Shown one piece after another: positions 10,608-21,800 of a stretch of DNA of 64,000 bases. The notes beneath the pieces are model-generated. The model ran no database searches. It worked only from the letters and a program-made list of their open reading frames with translations, and was not told where the DNA came from. The position numbers and the translations under genes are program-made. Numbering within the stretch: position 1 is the stretch's first letter; every line of letters begins with the position of its first letter. This DNA is from Leptodontidium sp. MPI-SDFR-AT-0119 (taxonomy: Eukaryota; Ascomycota; Leotiomycetes; Helotiales; Leptodontidiaceae), in contig JAHLEZ010000011.1 of NCBI GenBank assembly GCA_020726505.1, forward strand, positions 620,001 through 684,000, read 5' to 3'.

Positions 10608-12285
10608 ATGCAATGTGCATCATTTTCCATCATGATCACTGCTTTGTCCATCTTGGGCATGGCCCTTACTGTGTTTGCCTACCCTGGCATGACAGAAGGT
10701 AACCTCAACGCCCGTCAGGCTGTACCACCCGTTCCGCTTCCTCTCTCGCAGAATGAAGGCAACTGCGGCATTATCCCCTGCACAACCTTCAATGCTGCCG
10801 ATCAGTTCGTCGACGTTCGCCCGGGTACAGTCCACCAATTTGTTGCACCTGGCCCAAATGACAAGAGGTAAGGAAGGCGAGGTTGAATGAATCCTCTCCT
10901 GGGTTTCTCCTGGAGATCTTCTCGAGACGCGTCTTATTTTGTTTTCTTGGGACATCCTCAAGATAACAATTGCTGACTCACTTTCTTCTTAGAGGACCTT
11001 GCCCAGGACTCAACGCTGCTGCCAATCATGGTTTCATCCCTCACAACGGTATTGGTACGGTTTCTCAGTGTAAGTCCCTCCATAATAGCTTCTTCTTTGT
11101 GTGTTACGACTGATAAGTTGTGGTTGTAGTCAGTCAGGGTCTCGAAGAAGCTTACAATTTCACGCCTGAACTTGGCACCGTTCTTGCCACGATTGGAGTT
11201 GCTTTGACTGGAGATCTACTTGGAGGAACTTGGTCAATCGGTGGCCCATACCCTGCTAGCCTGCTGGGAAGCTTGCTTTCGAGCCCCGAAGGTCTCTCAT
11301 TCTCCCACAATGCTTACGAGACCGATGGATCTATGACTCGCGTTAGTGTACCATATTCTCTCCACAAAGCAGCGCTGATACGTCTCTTAGGGTGATGCCT
11401 ACATGAACAATGGTGATGCGTACCACCTCCAGATGGACCGGTTCATGGCTCTCTACAACCGATCTGAGCTCTACACCCTTGATATCGTTCGTCAGCACAA
11501 TAAGGATATGCGTGATTGGTCGATCAACAATAACCCGTACTACTTCTCGGCGGTTGGTACTCTTTGCTGCCTCTATTTATTCTCCTCTAACACAGTGTAG
11601 CCATTTGCGGGTCTCGTATCTCCCATTGCTCATTCGATCCCTCCTCTTTGCTTCAGCAATGTATGTTTTGAACCGACTCTCCCCAAAATGAATGTCCGTT
11701 ATTGACTGTGGTAGCACTCGGCGACTAACATCCAAGGCTATCTCGATCGAGCCACCCTCAAGTCATTTTTCGCCATCAGCGGTCCCGAAAATGCCCTCGT
11801 CTACACTCCAGGCCACGAACGTATCCCTCTGAACTGGTACCGGCGTCCTAGCAACAACCAACTTGGCCTCGTGAACGGACTTGTGGGTTTCTCTTGCCGA
11901 TTTTCTGGCCTCTAGCTAACTCCCATAGGCTGATCTTGGTGTAACTGCCACCCGATTCCCTGAACTCATATCCATCGGCGGTAATACAGGCACGGTCAAT
12001 TCATTCGTCGGCATCAGCCCGGCAGACATATCTGGCGGTGTTTTCAATGCTGAAAACCTCCCCCAAGGCAACAACTTAGCTTGCTTCCTTCTGCAGGTAG
12101 TCCAGTTGGCGACTCCATCCCTGCTGTCAGGTTTAGTGAGCGCTCTTGGCCTTTCATCTGCCCTTACCTTGTTGAACAACGTCATCAATCCTACCAAGAC
12201 AACCATGGCTTGCCCATTGATGACTACTTTCAACTCTGGAGCCTTTGCTCAGTTCCCTGGTAGTGGTTATCATCCACTTTCCTAA
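10608..12285 (+). CDS. Secreted heme-thiolate peroxidase (chloroperoxidase/unspecific peroxygenase family)
   Basis: Seven exons: 10608-10867, 10993-11069, 11130-11341, 11391-11552, 11601-11660, 11715-11882 and 11929-12285, giving 431 aa. All six introns (125, 60, 49, 48, 54 and 46 nt) keep phase. A signal peptide covers about residues 1-24 (SIMITALSILGMALTVFAYP). The heme-thiolate signature GPCPGLNAAANHGFIPHNG places the axial cysteine at about Cys90. A second motif, ETDGSMTR (about 176-183), matches the E-x-D-x-S acid-base/Mg site of Peroxidase_2 enzymes, with Thr where His or Gly is common. C-terminal cysteines (NNLACF, TTMACP) may form a disulfide. Family members use H2O2 to oxygenate or halogenate organic substrates outside the cell; the substrate here is unknown. 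It stands alone, between a possible small gene and a long spacer. Confidence 0.93.
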
Positions 12286-14641
12286 ACGATTGCTACACCT
12301 TGGGTCGGCTGGATTTGCATAGTCATGCTTGCTGGGGTTGGGAATGAGTTATTGCGAATGTCGGGTATGGGACGTTTCTCTAAAGCTTTGCAGGTGCCTC
12401 TTAATAGTCTAACAGTCATCGCAATAAAATGCAATTATGGGACCAACTTGATCCTGTGCATTGTGAACTAGGATTGATAACTGACCCTCTAACCTAAGCC
12501 CCTCTAAACATCTTCGCTGTAGAATTCAGAGTTATACCATGTTAGCACAGGTCAAATTTGTGAACCACATGCAAGGCCCTAAACTCCGCCAACCGCCCAA
12601 AATTGCGCCCAATGAGCAGTGTAGAGACTGTGACACTGCGTAGCCATATGTTGCTATTTTTTGGTGGCACACTGTAACAGCTTAGATATCTGATTGAGCC
12701 TACAATAATGCATTCCCGGCTGGGCCATGATTCTTCTCTTCTCCTACAGTCCTACTACCCGTCTTAAACAGGCGTTCACTCACAGATCGAGAGGCGCATT
12801 CAAAAGCTGAACCCTCTCCAAGAATTTCCCCAGGTAATTTCCACTTCGGTTAAATTTTACCTCTCTCAAGTAACCTGGCACAAACCTTCGTAAGTTCTAT
12901 GTCCACCATTCGCCAAATCAGAATCCTAATTCTAACAAGTCTCTTAGACCAGTTCTGAATAACTTCAAATTCTCTCCACTTGGTCTTCGACAAGGGGGAT
13001 GCTCTGGTTTAAACTCCATTGGAAATAGTGAATAAACTCGCTCCCCTGAGGTGGATAAAATAAATAGGAAGGTTGTCATCAAATATCGAGCTTTACATAA
13101 TCCACCGTGATTTTCTACGACACACCTCAGAAATGGGTTGTGTCGGAGTTTTTGTTCATTTTTTCGAATTTTTTCGGAGGGGTTTTGTTTTGTTTTTTCT
13201 AGAATTCATTAAGCGAGAGCCGCCGCTCACAATTGCTATCACAGGATTAAAAAGACTGTACAAGCCAAAATCAAATTGATGCGAGCACCTAGATCACTTT
13301 GAAAAAATTTGCTTCTTGAGAATAACTAGGAATTAAGTTCCATGACGAGCCAATGGTATTTTTTCCTCATGTTGACTGCGCCGAAACTGCTCCAATATCT
13401 TCGAAATGACTTGGCAGCTTCGAACCACCAACTAATGCACGACGAACAGGATGACGTGAATCCATGCATGAACATTCGTCTTTGCGCTTTTTGCAGCCAC
13501 TAGATTCAAAGAAGCCATTCGTAGGAACATTTACGATCAAATACTGTTCCCTCTGAGCTGAAACTCTAGATAGGCCCGAAGATATTCTTTTCGTACCTTC
13601 AACCACTACGTCCTCGACCACTCCAAGAATCTTTATTTGCAAACAATCATACCACCAGATCCTGATGATAAAGCGCAATTCCAACCAGAACAAAATTGTA
13701 TAAATAATTGAGGGCGTGATATTAATAGAACCCGAGCCAGACGCGAGCGGGCTAGAATGTCTTGGCAATATGGCTGAAACGCGTCACTCTTACTTACCTC
13801 GACACCACCTCGACCGCCACGAATCCAAGATCAAAGCCACGAAACAGGCAGACTTCACGGTCAAGAGTTGTAGGCTTTGAAAACTCTATGCGGCCGAGTC
13901 CCTTCTGACTGATTTTGAATTTGATTAATGACATCAAGACGGGCACACCGGATCAGCAAGCGCACCGAAACGACTTTTCATTCGTACTCGGTACGGTAAG
14001 CTCGCAACGACGCCCCCATATCTGGAACCACGCTTCGCTGACCAATGACAGCCGTCCTGAAATGCTCATTTTACATACTTCATTTCTTCGTTGAACTAAA
14101 ACCCTCCTATGGTGGGTTTCTAAGGGGCTTCTGGTTGGCTATGGCGGCGCTGTATTCTTACCGTGATGGGCTTAGTCGTCCAATGGAGAAAGCGAGTACG
14201 ACAGAACGAGACGACGACCATTTTAACGACAGCAGAGCTCGCTATCCCTGGTACATCATACGTCAAAAAAGGGAAATAGCAAGAGATCGTTCGTCTCAAG
14301 CACATATCGAGTGATGTCTGTCAAACCTTATAGGTATCCCTATCATTTCGGGATCTTTTTTCATGTAGCTGGACAAGGTTCAACTGCCGAGAAATGCGAG
14401 TTGAACGAATGTCCTACCTAAGCCTCGTTCGCGTCATCAGCGAGGCTTGGGTGGTTGATGTCAATCTTGGATATATAATATAACATCTCTTCCGCTTGAA
14501 TGTCGTTTTTTTTTTAGTTCGGTACTTTCATAATCTACTATCTATCTCCATCATCCCCGCGTCAAATCCTTCGTCGCTCTCAACATCAACATCACCTCAC
14601 TTGCCTTCTTCTCAACTACAAACAAACACACAACCGCAAAT
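12286..14641. other. Intergenic; one imperfect hairpin, no supported gene
   Basis: The minus frame at 13367-13768 (133 codons) begins with TTG rather than ATG and shows no domain. A hairpin with arms AAGCCTCG (14420-14427) and CGAGGCTT (14441-14448) lies about 200 bp before the next gene, and its stem extends imperfectly outward. A TATATAATATAA run at 14471-14482 is the likely promoter of the gene at 14642. Confidence 0.45.
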
Positions 14642-15280
14642 ATGCAAATCAAGAATATCTTCGTCCTGGCTCTCGCCTCCCTCGCAGCTGTACGTATTCC
14701 TCCCTTCCACATGCTCAGGTCAATCTCAATTAACACTGTTCCCCAGGCCGATATCTTCGACAAGATTGCTGACGGCTTCGATAACATCGGAGACGACGTC
14801 GAGAGCATCTTCAACGGTATCACATCCGACAGCGGTAGTTTCTGGTCCTCGATCGCGAGCGAAGCATCATCAGTTGCATCTTCCTACTCATCTGGTAAGT
14901 CAACATCCTTCCCATAAATCTACCAACACCTCTCACTCGACACGACACAACACAGCACACCCTAGCTAACGTCTCGCTCCCATCTAGAATACTCCCAATT
15001 CACAGCCACAGCCAGCGCCGGCGCCGAAGCAACATCCTACATCCAATCCCTCGAGTCCGCAGCCTCATCCCGCCTCGCCAGCATCAGCAGTGTCGCACGC
15101 ACGCACACTGGAACCGCAACTGGAGCTGCTGTCGTTGCCGCGACTACGATCACTACTACGAATGCGGCGGGTCAGACTGTCACTAGCACGAGTTTGAGTA
15201 CTGGTGCTGCTGCATTGCCTACGGGAGCTATCGGTGCTATGCTTTTTGGTGGCGCGGCTGTCTTTGCGGCTGCTTTGTAG
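14642..15280 (+). CDS. Small secreted Ser/Ala-rich protein, probable GPI anchor
   Basis: Three exons, 14642-14689, 14747-14894 and 14988-15280, give 162 aa. Introns of 57 and 93 nt have GTACGT and GTAAGT donors. The first exon is exactly the signal-peptide core (MQIKNIFVLALASLAA). The mature part is acidic at first (ADIFDKIADGFDNIGDDVE) and then rich in Ser, Ala and Thr, with likely O-glycosylation sites. The C-terminus is hydrophobic (GAIGAMLFGGAAVFAAAL), as in GPI-anchored cell-wall proteins. There is no enzymatic domain. It is probably a cell-surface or wall protein; the specific family is not recognised. Confidence 0.8.
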
Positions 15281-17612
15281 ATTGGGTGGAGGTGGATGGA
15301 TATTGGAGGGAAGGGGGGGTGGGGGGTGATAGTGGGAATTTGCGATGTGATGAAGGGGAGAAGTTCCTTGTACATTTTCTAGAAGCGGGGGTTATGGTGT
15401 TTGTTCTTTATGGCTATTAGAGAAGGTACGCGACATCAGAATGGAATTTGAGTCTTTTGAGTTGATACACCGTTGTGCAAGTACTAGCGAAGGCATATCT
15501 ACATTTTAACCTGCAATATAAGTCTATTCAAGTATCCTTCGCTGTTTATAAACTCCTCACGTCCCAAAAGAAAAGACTTGGAAATCTCAACACTGGAAGT
15601 CCTCACTCGAGGCTCTTCTAAATACAAGCATGAGTGACACGAGAAAGACTTGCTGCTTCCTCCTTATCAAAGATACCCCTCTAATAAGAAGTAAATCAAA
15701 CCTCCGTGTCCAGGATATCCCATCAAGGCTTTATCGATACTAATATCGTTATCAATACCCTTACTCGCATCTTCTTTCATGCCCTCACCCCTACCAACAG
15801 CACCTAACCAAAACCCAAACCCAAATCCAACCCACATCAATACTCAAACCCACACTTAAATAAAAGACCCCTAAAATCTCAAGTCCCACCCGCATCCACT
15901 GCATATCACAGGCTTGCGGGACTCGGGAATCTGTAATAGGAGCTGAAACTCATGTCTCCGTCCATCTCCAGATGCCAATACTCCATCACCTGCACAACCT
16001 CCTCAAAAGACGAAATCCTCGGCATCGTTTCCATCCACTCAACCTCCCCAACCTCTCCCATCCCGACCTCGAAACCCCCCTCCCTCCCTTTCTAGAAAGA
16101 GGGGTAAACAAAAACAACAAAAACAAACAACACATCCTCTCTTCCCCACAAAAGCCTCCTCCCTCCCAAGTCCTCCACCCACTCCATCCATCATGCATAA
16201 ACTCCACTCGCGCTAAGTCAGCACCGCTTGAATTCTCCACATCCCAGCTCAGCCCTGCCGTGCCAATCCAAGCGGTCAAGGAACACCCCCAAACACGTTC
16301 GTCCCGAATCATCCGTTGACGAGGTTACCCTCCGCTTGCACATAAAGAGGGATATAGAGACTAGACACGTGTACAAGGCTTTCATGGGTATCCATAAATC
16401 TGCATAAAGCGGAGTGATGGATGATGTGGGCAAGCAAGCAACGCACAAATACAAATGCATTAAAGGGGGGGGAAATAAACAAACCGTTCTGTGTGACATT
16501 TATCAGCCCACTAAAAAAAAAAACTCACATTGCACCCAGATGGAGAAAGTCATGGTTTGAAATGGAAAAATAGGCGTCATGCCAACGGTTTTTGATGTTT
16601 TTTTGTGGTGATTCCGACATTCATCACATCACATCACGTCAATCAATCAATCCTCCCATTTCTGTCCCTCCCACTTCCACTTCGAACTTCTAAATACATG
16701 GCATTCTCCCAGCCCTCTCCACTTTTTCTACCTCTCAGCCATTCTTGCCTGCCAGCAGAGCTCGCAGCATCGATCCCTCACCCACCCCACATCCACATCC
16801 ACACACAAACCAATAAACCATAGCATATCAATATAACAAAAATAACAAAGCAGCGCAAGAACCCCCTCTCCCCATCCACAAATACAACAAAGGAAAATCC
16901 TAGGATATCCATAAAATACCAGGGATCCCTGAGAATTTTTTTCCCGTTTCGAATAGTATACACTCCGCTCCCCGGTAAAAACAGAAAGACAGACGGACCA
17001 ACCCCCCCGGCCCCAGTAGAAAATAGAGAATGTTTGGGTGTTCTGCGTGTAGCCATGGACACACAAAAAGAGGAGTAATATGTGCTAGTTTGTATTCCCC
17101 ATCCACCTAAAAGAACCCCTTTCCCTGTCCTCGCCGGCATTAAACTGCTCGAGCGCCCATAAGGAAAATCAGACAGACAATATGTGACAAAGGAAACTTT
17201 TGTGTTGTTTTGCGCATGCGCACGGATTTCGCTGTGAAGCAGTCTTGCTGACCAATCTCTTCTCCTCTCCAATCTCAAAAAAGAATATCGTGCAGTCTAT
17301 AGGGGGTATTTTGAAGACAATGTAAACAACCGAAAAAACCGCATCTACGGCGAGATTTCTCCGTGTTCGGGTATGAAAATATAACAATGAAAAATGTGTA
17401 GTTCTCTCAGCTGAGGAACATCTGACGCCGAAAATGTACACGCTAACCCCGGTTGACGAAGAAACAACCTTCCAGACCGTTGCTAACAAAGGAACGTACG
17501 AAAATGATCAAAGGTGATGACCCCAGAAATCCTCAACACCATGCAATGTAAATGCTATCAAAAGAGCTTTTCCTCCGTATGTTACAAGCGGACGACGCAT
17601 TCTATGCGGGTC
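15281..17612. other. Intergenic between two convergent genes; no supported gene
   Basis: This contains the 3' flanks of the GPI-type gene (plus strand) and the IME2-like kinase (minus strand). There are strongly biased C/A-rich and pyrimidine-rich tracts at 15780-16200 and 16600-16900. Minus frames at 15986-16312 and 16778-17278 follow from that bias and show no domain. Confidence 0.45.
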
Positions 17613-20060
17613 TTAAAATCGACTCGAGGCCGCAAAAATGCTAGCTGCGGCTGAAGCAGCCCATTCATTTTCCTCGTAGTCGTATGGTGGCGTTGAAGAT
17701 TGCTTATGACTTGTTGGCGCCTTGGAGGGAGTAACTTGATGAAGACCCTGACCGAAAAGAACAGCGTTGCCGCTAGCAGATGGTGAAGGCGTTGGATATG
17801 GATTCGATAGAGCCACATTGCTCGTCGATTGTCGGAGTGGTTGTCTGGCGTCGTTTTGAATCGAGTTCCGGTCCAACTTCTTCATCGCCTTGTGAGTGCT
17901 GGACAAGACCTCGTCAAGCAGCTCGTCTTCTTCATCAGGGGTTTCATACTGTCGTGCTGCTCCAGGTACTTGAGATCGACGTGTCCGGCTAGAAATCGGC
18001 CCTCCAACACCACGCAAGTTGTCAACGGATCGAGGCTGTTGGGGAAGCGAGTGGTGTCGCTTCAGAACACTGTTGGGACTTATCATATGGCTGGGTGGCG
18101 TTGGAGCAGTCCCTTGCTGCGGTGAATCCAGGTTCTGCTGCACATTCCGGAGAGCTTTGTCAAGAGCATCGTATGAGTCAACCTTCTGAATAGGACTTGG
18201 CATTTGAGCGGGATCAACAACCATTGAAGATCGGTTACTCGCCCATGGTCCACATCCAGCTTGAGCCTCAATATCCATCGATTTTGGAGACATCGGTGTA
18301 GTAGATTGGCGTCCTGAGAACCTTCTCGCACGTTTTCTGAGATGTGAGAAGAAGCTTTCCTTCTGACCACTTGGAGGAGAAGCCAGGCCACTGTTGCCAT
18401 TCAATGCTGCCTCAGCCTGCTGCCTGTGGATATCGGCATAATGATTGTTCGACGAAGCAACTGATAGTTGCCGACCAATCTTCTTGGCTACCTTATCATC
18501 CATATTGGATTGTCGTTGGCCATTTGAGGCGTAAGCGTCACTGTATGACGGCGTTCTACTGCTTGCTTGTGCCGTGACGGTATCCGACAAGGGCGAGATG
18601 GGCTTAATTGTCGGAAGAATTGGCATTGGGGCGACATTGGAAGGGCCATTGTTCCACGTTTGCCTCTTGCCAGGCTGTGGTCTCGTCTTTGTAACCTGAA
18701 CGTCAGTAGCAGCATGTACTGGAGATGGCCTTGGAGCAATGTTTTCCTTCCCAACCGGTGGCGGCGTTGCGACGCTGTCGGACCGGCCGATCAAGGATTT
18801 CCTGAACCAGGATGATTTCGAGGATGATGTGGGGGCAATGTCTGTCGAGTCCTTTGACCCACGGTAGCTCAGATCGGAATGTTTTCGGCCAAGCATCTTC
18901 GACGCTGATGACTTAGGTCTCAATGGGTCCACGGCATCGGTAAAGAACTCGTGGGCGAGTGCTTGACTTGAGGTTGGTCTACTCTTGGGATCCCACATCA
19001 AACACCACGTGACGAAATGGCTGAGTGATGCTGGCCATTGCGGTGATTGAAGGATTGTATCCATGGCATGAGGAGCCATCTTGGGAAACGAGAATCCAAG
19101 CTTCCCTGCAAGACGGGTACCTTCCCTCCAATCTCCACCGCCGACTCTGGCACCAGCCTTGTTATACCAATTTCCAGGGCTTCCCATAATCTCACATACT
19201 CTCCAAACTTGATCAACTTCATTTCCTCCTGGGAATAACGGCTTCAAAGTCGCAATTTCAACTGCCATGGCACCAATGGCCCAGATATCGACAGGTGCCG
19301 AGTACTCTCCCGCTCGTAGTAATACCTCAGGAGCACGGTACCATCTAGTTGAGACATAGGTGGTGTATGCGAGTTTCGAGTGAGTCTCTCTGGCAAGTCC
19401 AAAATCGGCAATCTTAACAGTGTATGCCGGTGGGGTTGACGGAGGAGTGACCATTGCTGAATATCGTCTGAAAGAATTTCCCGAATCCTGTTGTGCTGAC
19501 GTAGAGACGAGGATGTTCTCTGGTTTGATATCGCGATGGAAGAAATGGTGGGCGTGAATGTGCTCCAAACCTTGCATGATTTGGAACAATATGCTTTTGA
19601 CACTGCCAACGTCTAAGCATTTATGATCTCGGGCCTTCATCAACTGATAAAGATTCCCGTCCATATACTCCATACAGATGTGGAGTTTTTTGGTGAAGGG
19701 GTCGAGAAATATGTCTAAGGCGGGGACGAGATGTTGATGTGGTGGTAAAGTTCTGAGAAATACGACTTCTCGAAGTTCTAGACATGGCTGAAATGATTCG
19801 AAATTTTTCTTCATCGTCTTGATGGCAATCTACAGCGAATTGTCAGCTCGCCCATGATAGGTCAATCACCCAATTGTGCTCACCACAGTGCCTCGTCGCG
19901 CAACACTGGCACCTGCTCCACGCACTCGAGCCAGAACGACACTGCCAAAGCTGCCATCTCCGATATCCTTCAAGACTTCGAATCTGTCCTCTAACGCCTG
20001 ACCTTGTCCGGGTTGGGGTGTCGAGGACCCTCGATGTGTGAGATCGTATGCTACTGTCAT
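17613..20060 (-). CDS. ime2: IME2/RCK-type serine/threonine protein kinase
   Basis: Two exons on the minus strand, 20060-19884 and 19829-17613, with a 54-nt intron (19830-19883), give 797 aa. The kinase domain spans about residues 27-350. It has a Gly loop IGDGSFGSV (33-41), catalytic Lys in IAIK (63), HRDIKPEN (157-164), DFGLARE (201-207), a T-T-Y activation motif (215-217), and STRWYRAPEVLLRAGEYSAP. The pattern MEYMDGNLYQLMKAR is typical of the Ime2/MAK group, which controls meiotic entry in yeast and sexual development or filamentation in other fungi. The C-terminal 400 residues or so are disordered, Ser/Pro-rich and basic in patches, as in other filamentous-fungal Ime2 proteins. The function is inferred from family. 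The long GC-rich upstream region suggests an extended 5' leader. Confidence 0.93.
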
Positions 20061-21800
20061 GATTGCTGTTCAAGAGTGTGTCGCGTAGTCGTGTCGGGAA
20101 CAGGGGAGGAGTTATAGTCAACGGCAGTGCTGTCAAGATAGTAAAGTCAGCCACAGCCGTCAAGCTCAAAGCACACCACCATACTCTAAGCTGCCTTACC
20201 TGGGATTGCCGTTGGGGAGCCCTTCGAGAAGAGCTTACTGCAGTCACCGGTGCATTCAGGCGATGTCGAGAAGTTGAAGAGGATTAAGGGGTCGAACGTT
20301 GGAATCACTGAAGGTGTCGGGTAGCGAGCGTGTGATTGGTGTCGAGTTGTCGATTGAGGGAGTGAGTTAGTTGTCGAGGAGAAGGTCGAAAGGAGGATTC
20401 CTCGAGAAAGGAGCAAGAAGTTCGAGAGTAGGCAGGACCAGGACCAGACAGGGTCTAGGGACCGCCGTTACCAGGAAGCCGGAGGTGGGTCTGGGTCAAG
20501 CTCGACGCTTGCTCGTGGCCGATCACAACAGGATGGCTTCCGCGAGCTTTGTGGCTAGCGTGATTATCGATAGGGGCAGGGCAGCAGAGACAGAATCAGA
20601 GACTGACTGAGCAGAAGAGGAGTCCGTTGTGGGGGGTTGGTGGCTGCGCGGGTGTCGTATGGCGCATGAGGTGGTCAAGTCAGGATTAGGAGAAACGCAT
20701 GAACCAGACCGCGAAACTGCAAGCTTCACCGCTGGGTTCTCCTGCTCGGACGAGGTGAGAGAGGGAGGAGGGAGGAATCGAGGATGGATGATGCTTCTCG
20801 AAGCCAACACCCAGCAGCACTTTAGATCTTGGGCATGAAAAGGTCGGGGGAGGGTGGTTGAAGGTAATTTCGCTTCGCTGATCCACAGGCAGGGCAAAGC
20901 ACAGCACAGGCACCTCAGGGCTATCAATCCGCGCAAGTTGGGGGGGGGTCGAGGTCCCGGGTACGGTAATTGAACTGGCCTGGGTGTGCCGTCAACACAA
21001 TGGCGGGCAGCAGCGACGATGACTGACTGAAATTGATGCGTGAAGCTGTTGATGTTCGAGCTGGAAGCAGTCGAGTCGCAATTGCGCGGGTTGGGCTGGG
21101 CTGGACGGGGGAGAGGCTCGGAGCAGGCGGGTTTCGCTGGTTGTTGTGATGAATGCCAGCGAAGCAGCAGCTGAAGCTTATTCGATACGACGCGAGACTC
21201 AGGAAGTGGGCGGATGATTAGGGAGGGACAAGACAAGACGTATGGCGGAGGGAATGAAGCAGGTAGGTAGTAAAGTGCGGAGAAGGAGGGAAATGGAGTC
21301 AGATAGAGAGATCAATTATTAAAGAGAGTCGGGGGGACGATTGCGCGTGGGGAGAAGAAGAGGAGGAGAGGAGAGAGGAGATGCGAGGACAGGATAGATG
21401 GATGGATGGATTGGATTGGATTGATGCGATGGGGATGGGGATGTGATGGGTTGGAGCAGGCACGCTGCTTGGGTTGGGCAGCCAGCCAGGGAATGAAAGG
21501 AAGGGAAGCGACGCGAGGGTCGTCGTAGTGGTCGTGTCGTTGGATTCTTTCTGTTTGGGCATGGTAAGGTAGGAACCATCACGACACGCTGTTGGCCAAC
21601 TCAATTGAAGCTGCTAAGCCTGGCAACAATTCCGTTCGAGCAGCGATACAGGAGACAGAATACCTGGGCGAAGGTGACGAGGTTTCTGCCGACTGGAATG
21701 GAACACAAACGCAGCCTGTTACATTGCAGTGAATAGCGTGAATAGTGCTGCTGCACTGCTGAGTGAGAGAAGAGCAAGGCGAGCCCAATTCATCCAATGC
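20061..21800 (-). other. Probable long 5' leader/promoter of the IME2-like kinase gene
   Basis: Read on the minus strand this is pyrimidine-rich and contains many short ATG and non-ATG frames. The longest is 237 codons at 20523-21236, begins with TTG and is low-complexity, so I do not call it. Kinase genes of this group often have long leaders with upstream ORFs. That this one does is inference and needs transcript data. Confidence 0.35.

Noticed and set aside
13367..13768. 133-codon minus-strand frame
   Set aside because: Starts with TTG; the first in-frame ATG is close to the end. No domain.
15780..15870. Telomere-like repeat (CCCAAACCC runs)
   Set aside because: The runs are irregular and are not the (TTAGGG)n repeat of filamentous ascomycetes; simple C/A bias explains them.
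20523..21236. 237-codon minus-strand frame upstream of the IME2-like gene
   Set aside because: Starts with TTG, is Ser/Pro/Leu-rich from pyrimidine bias, and lies in the likely kinase leader.
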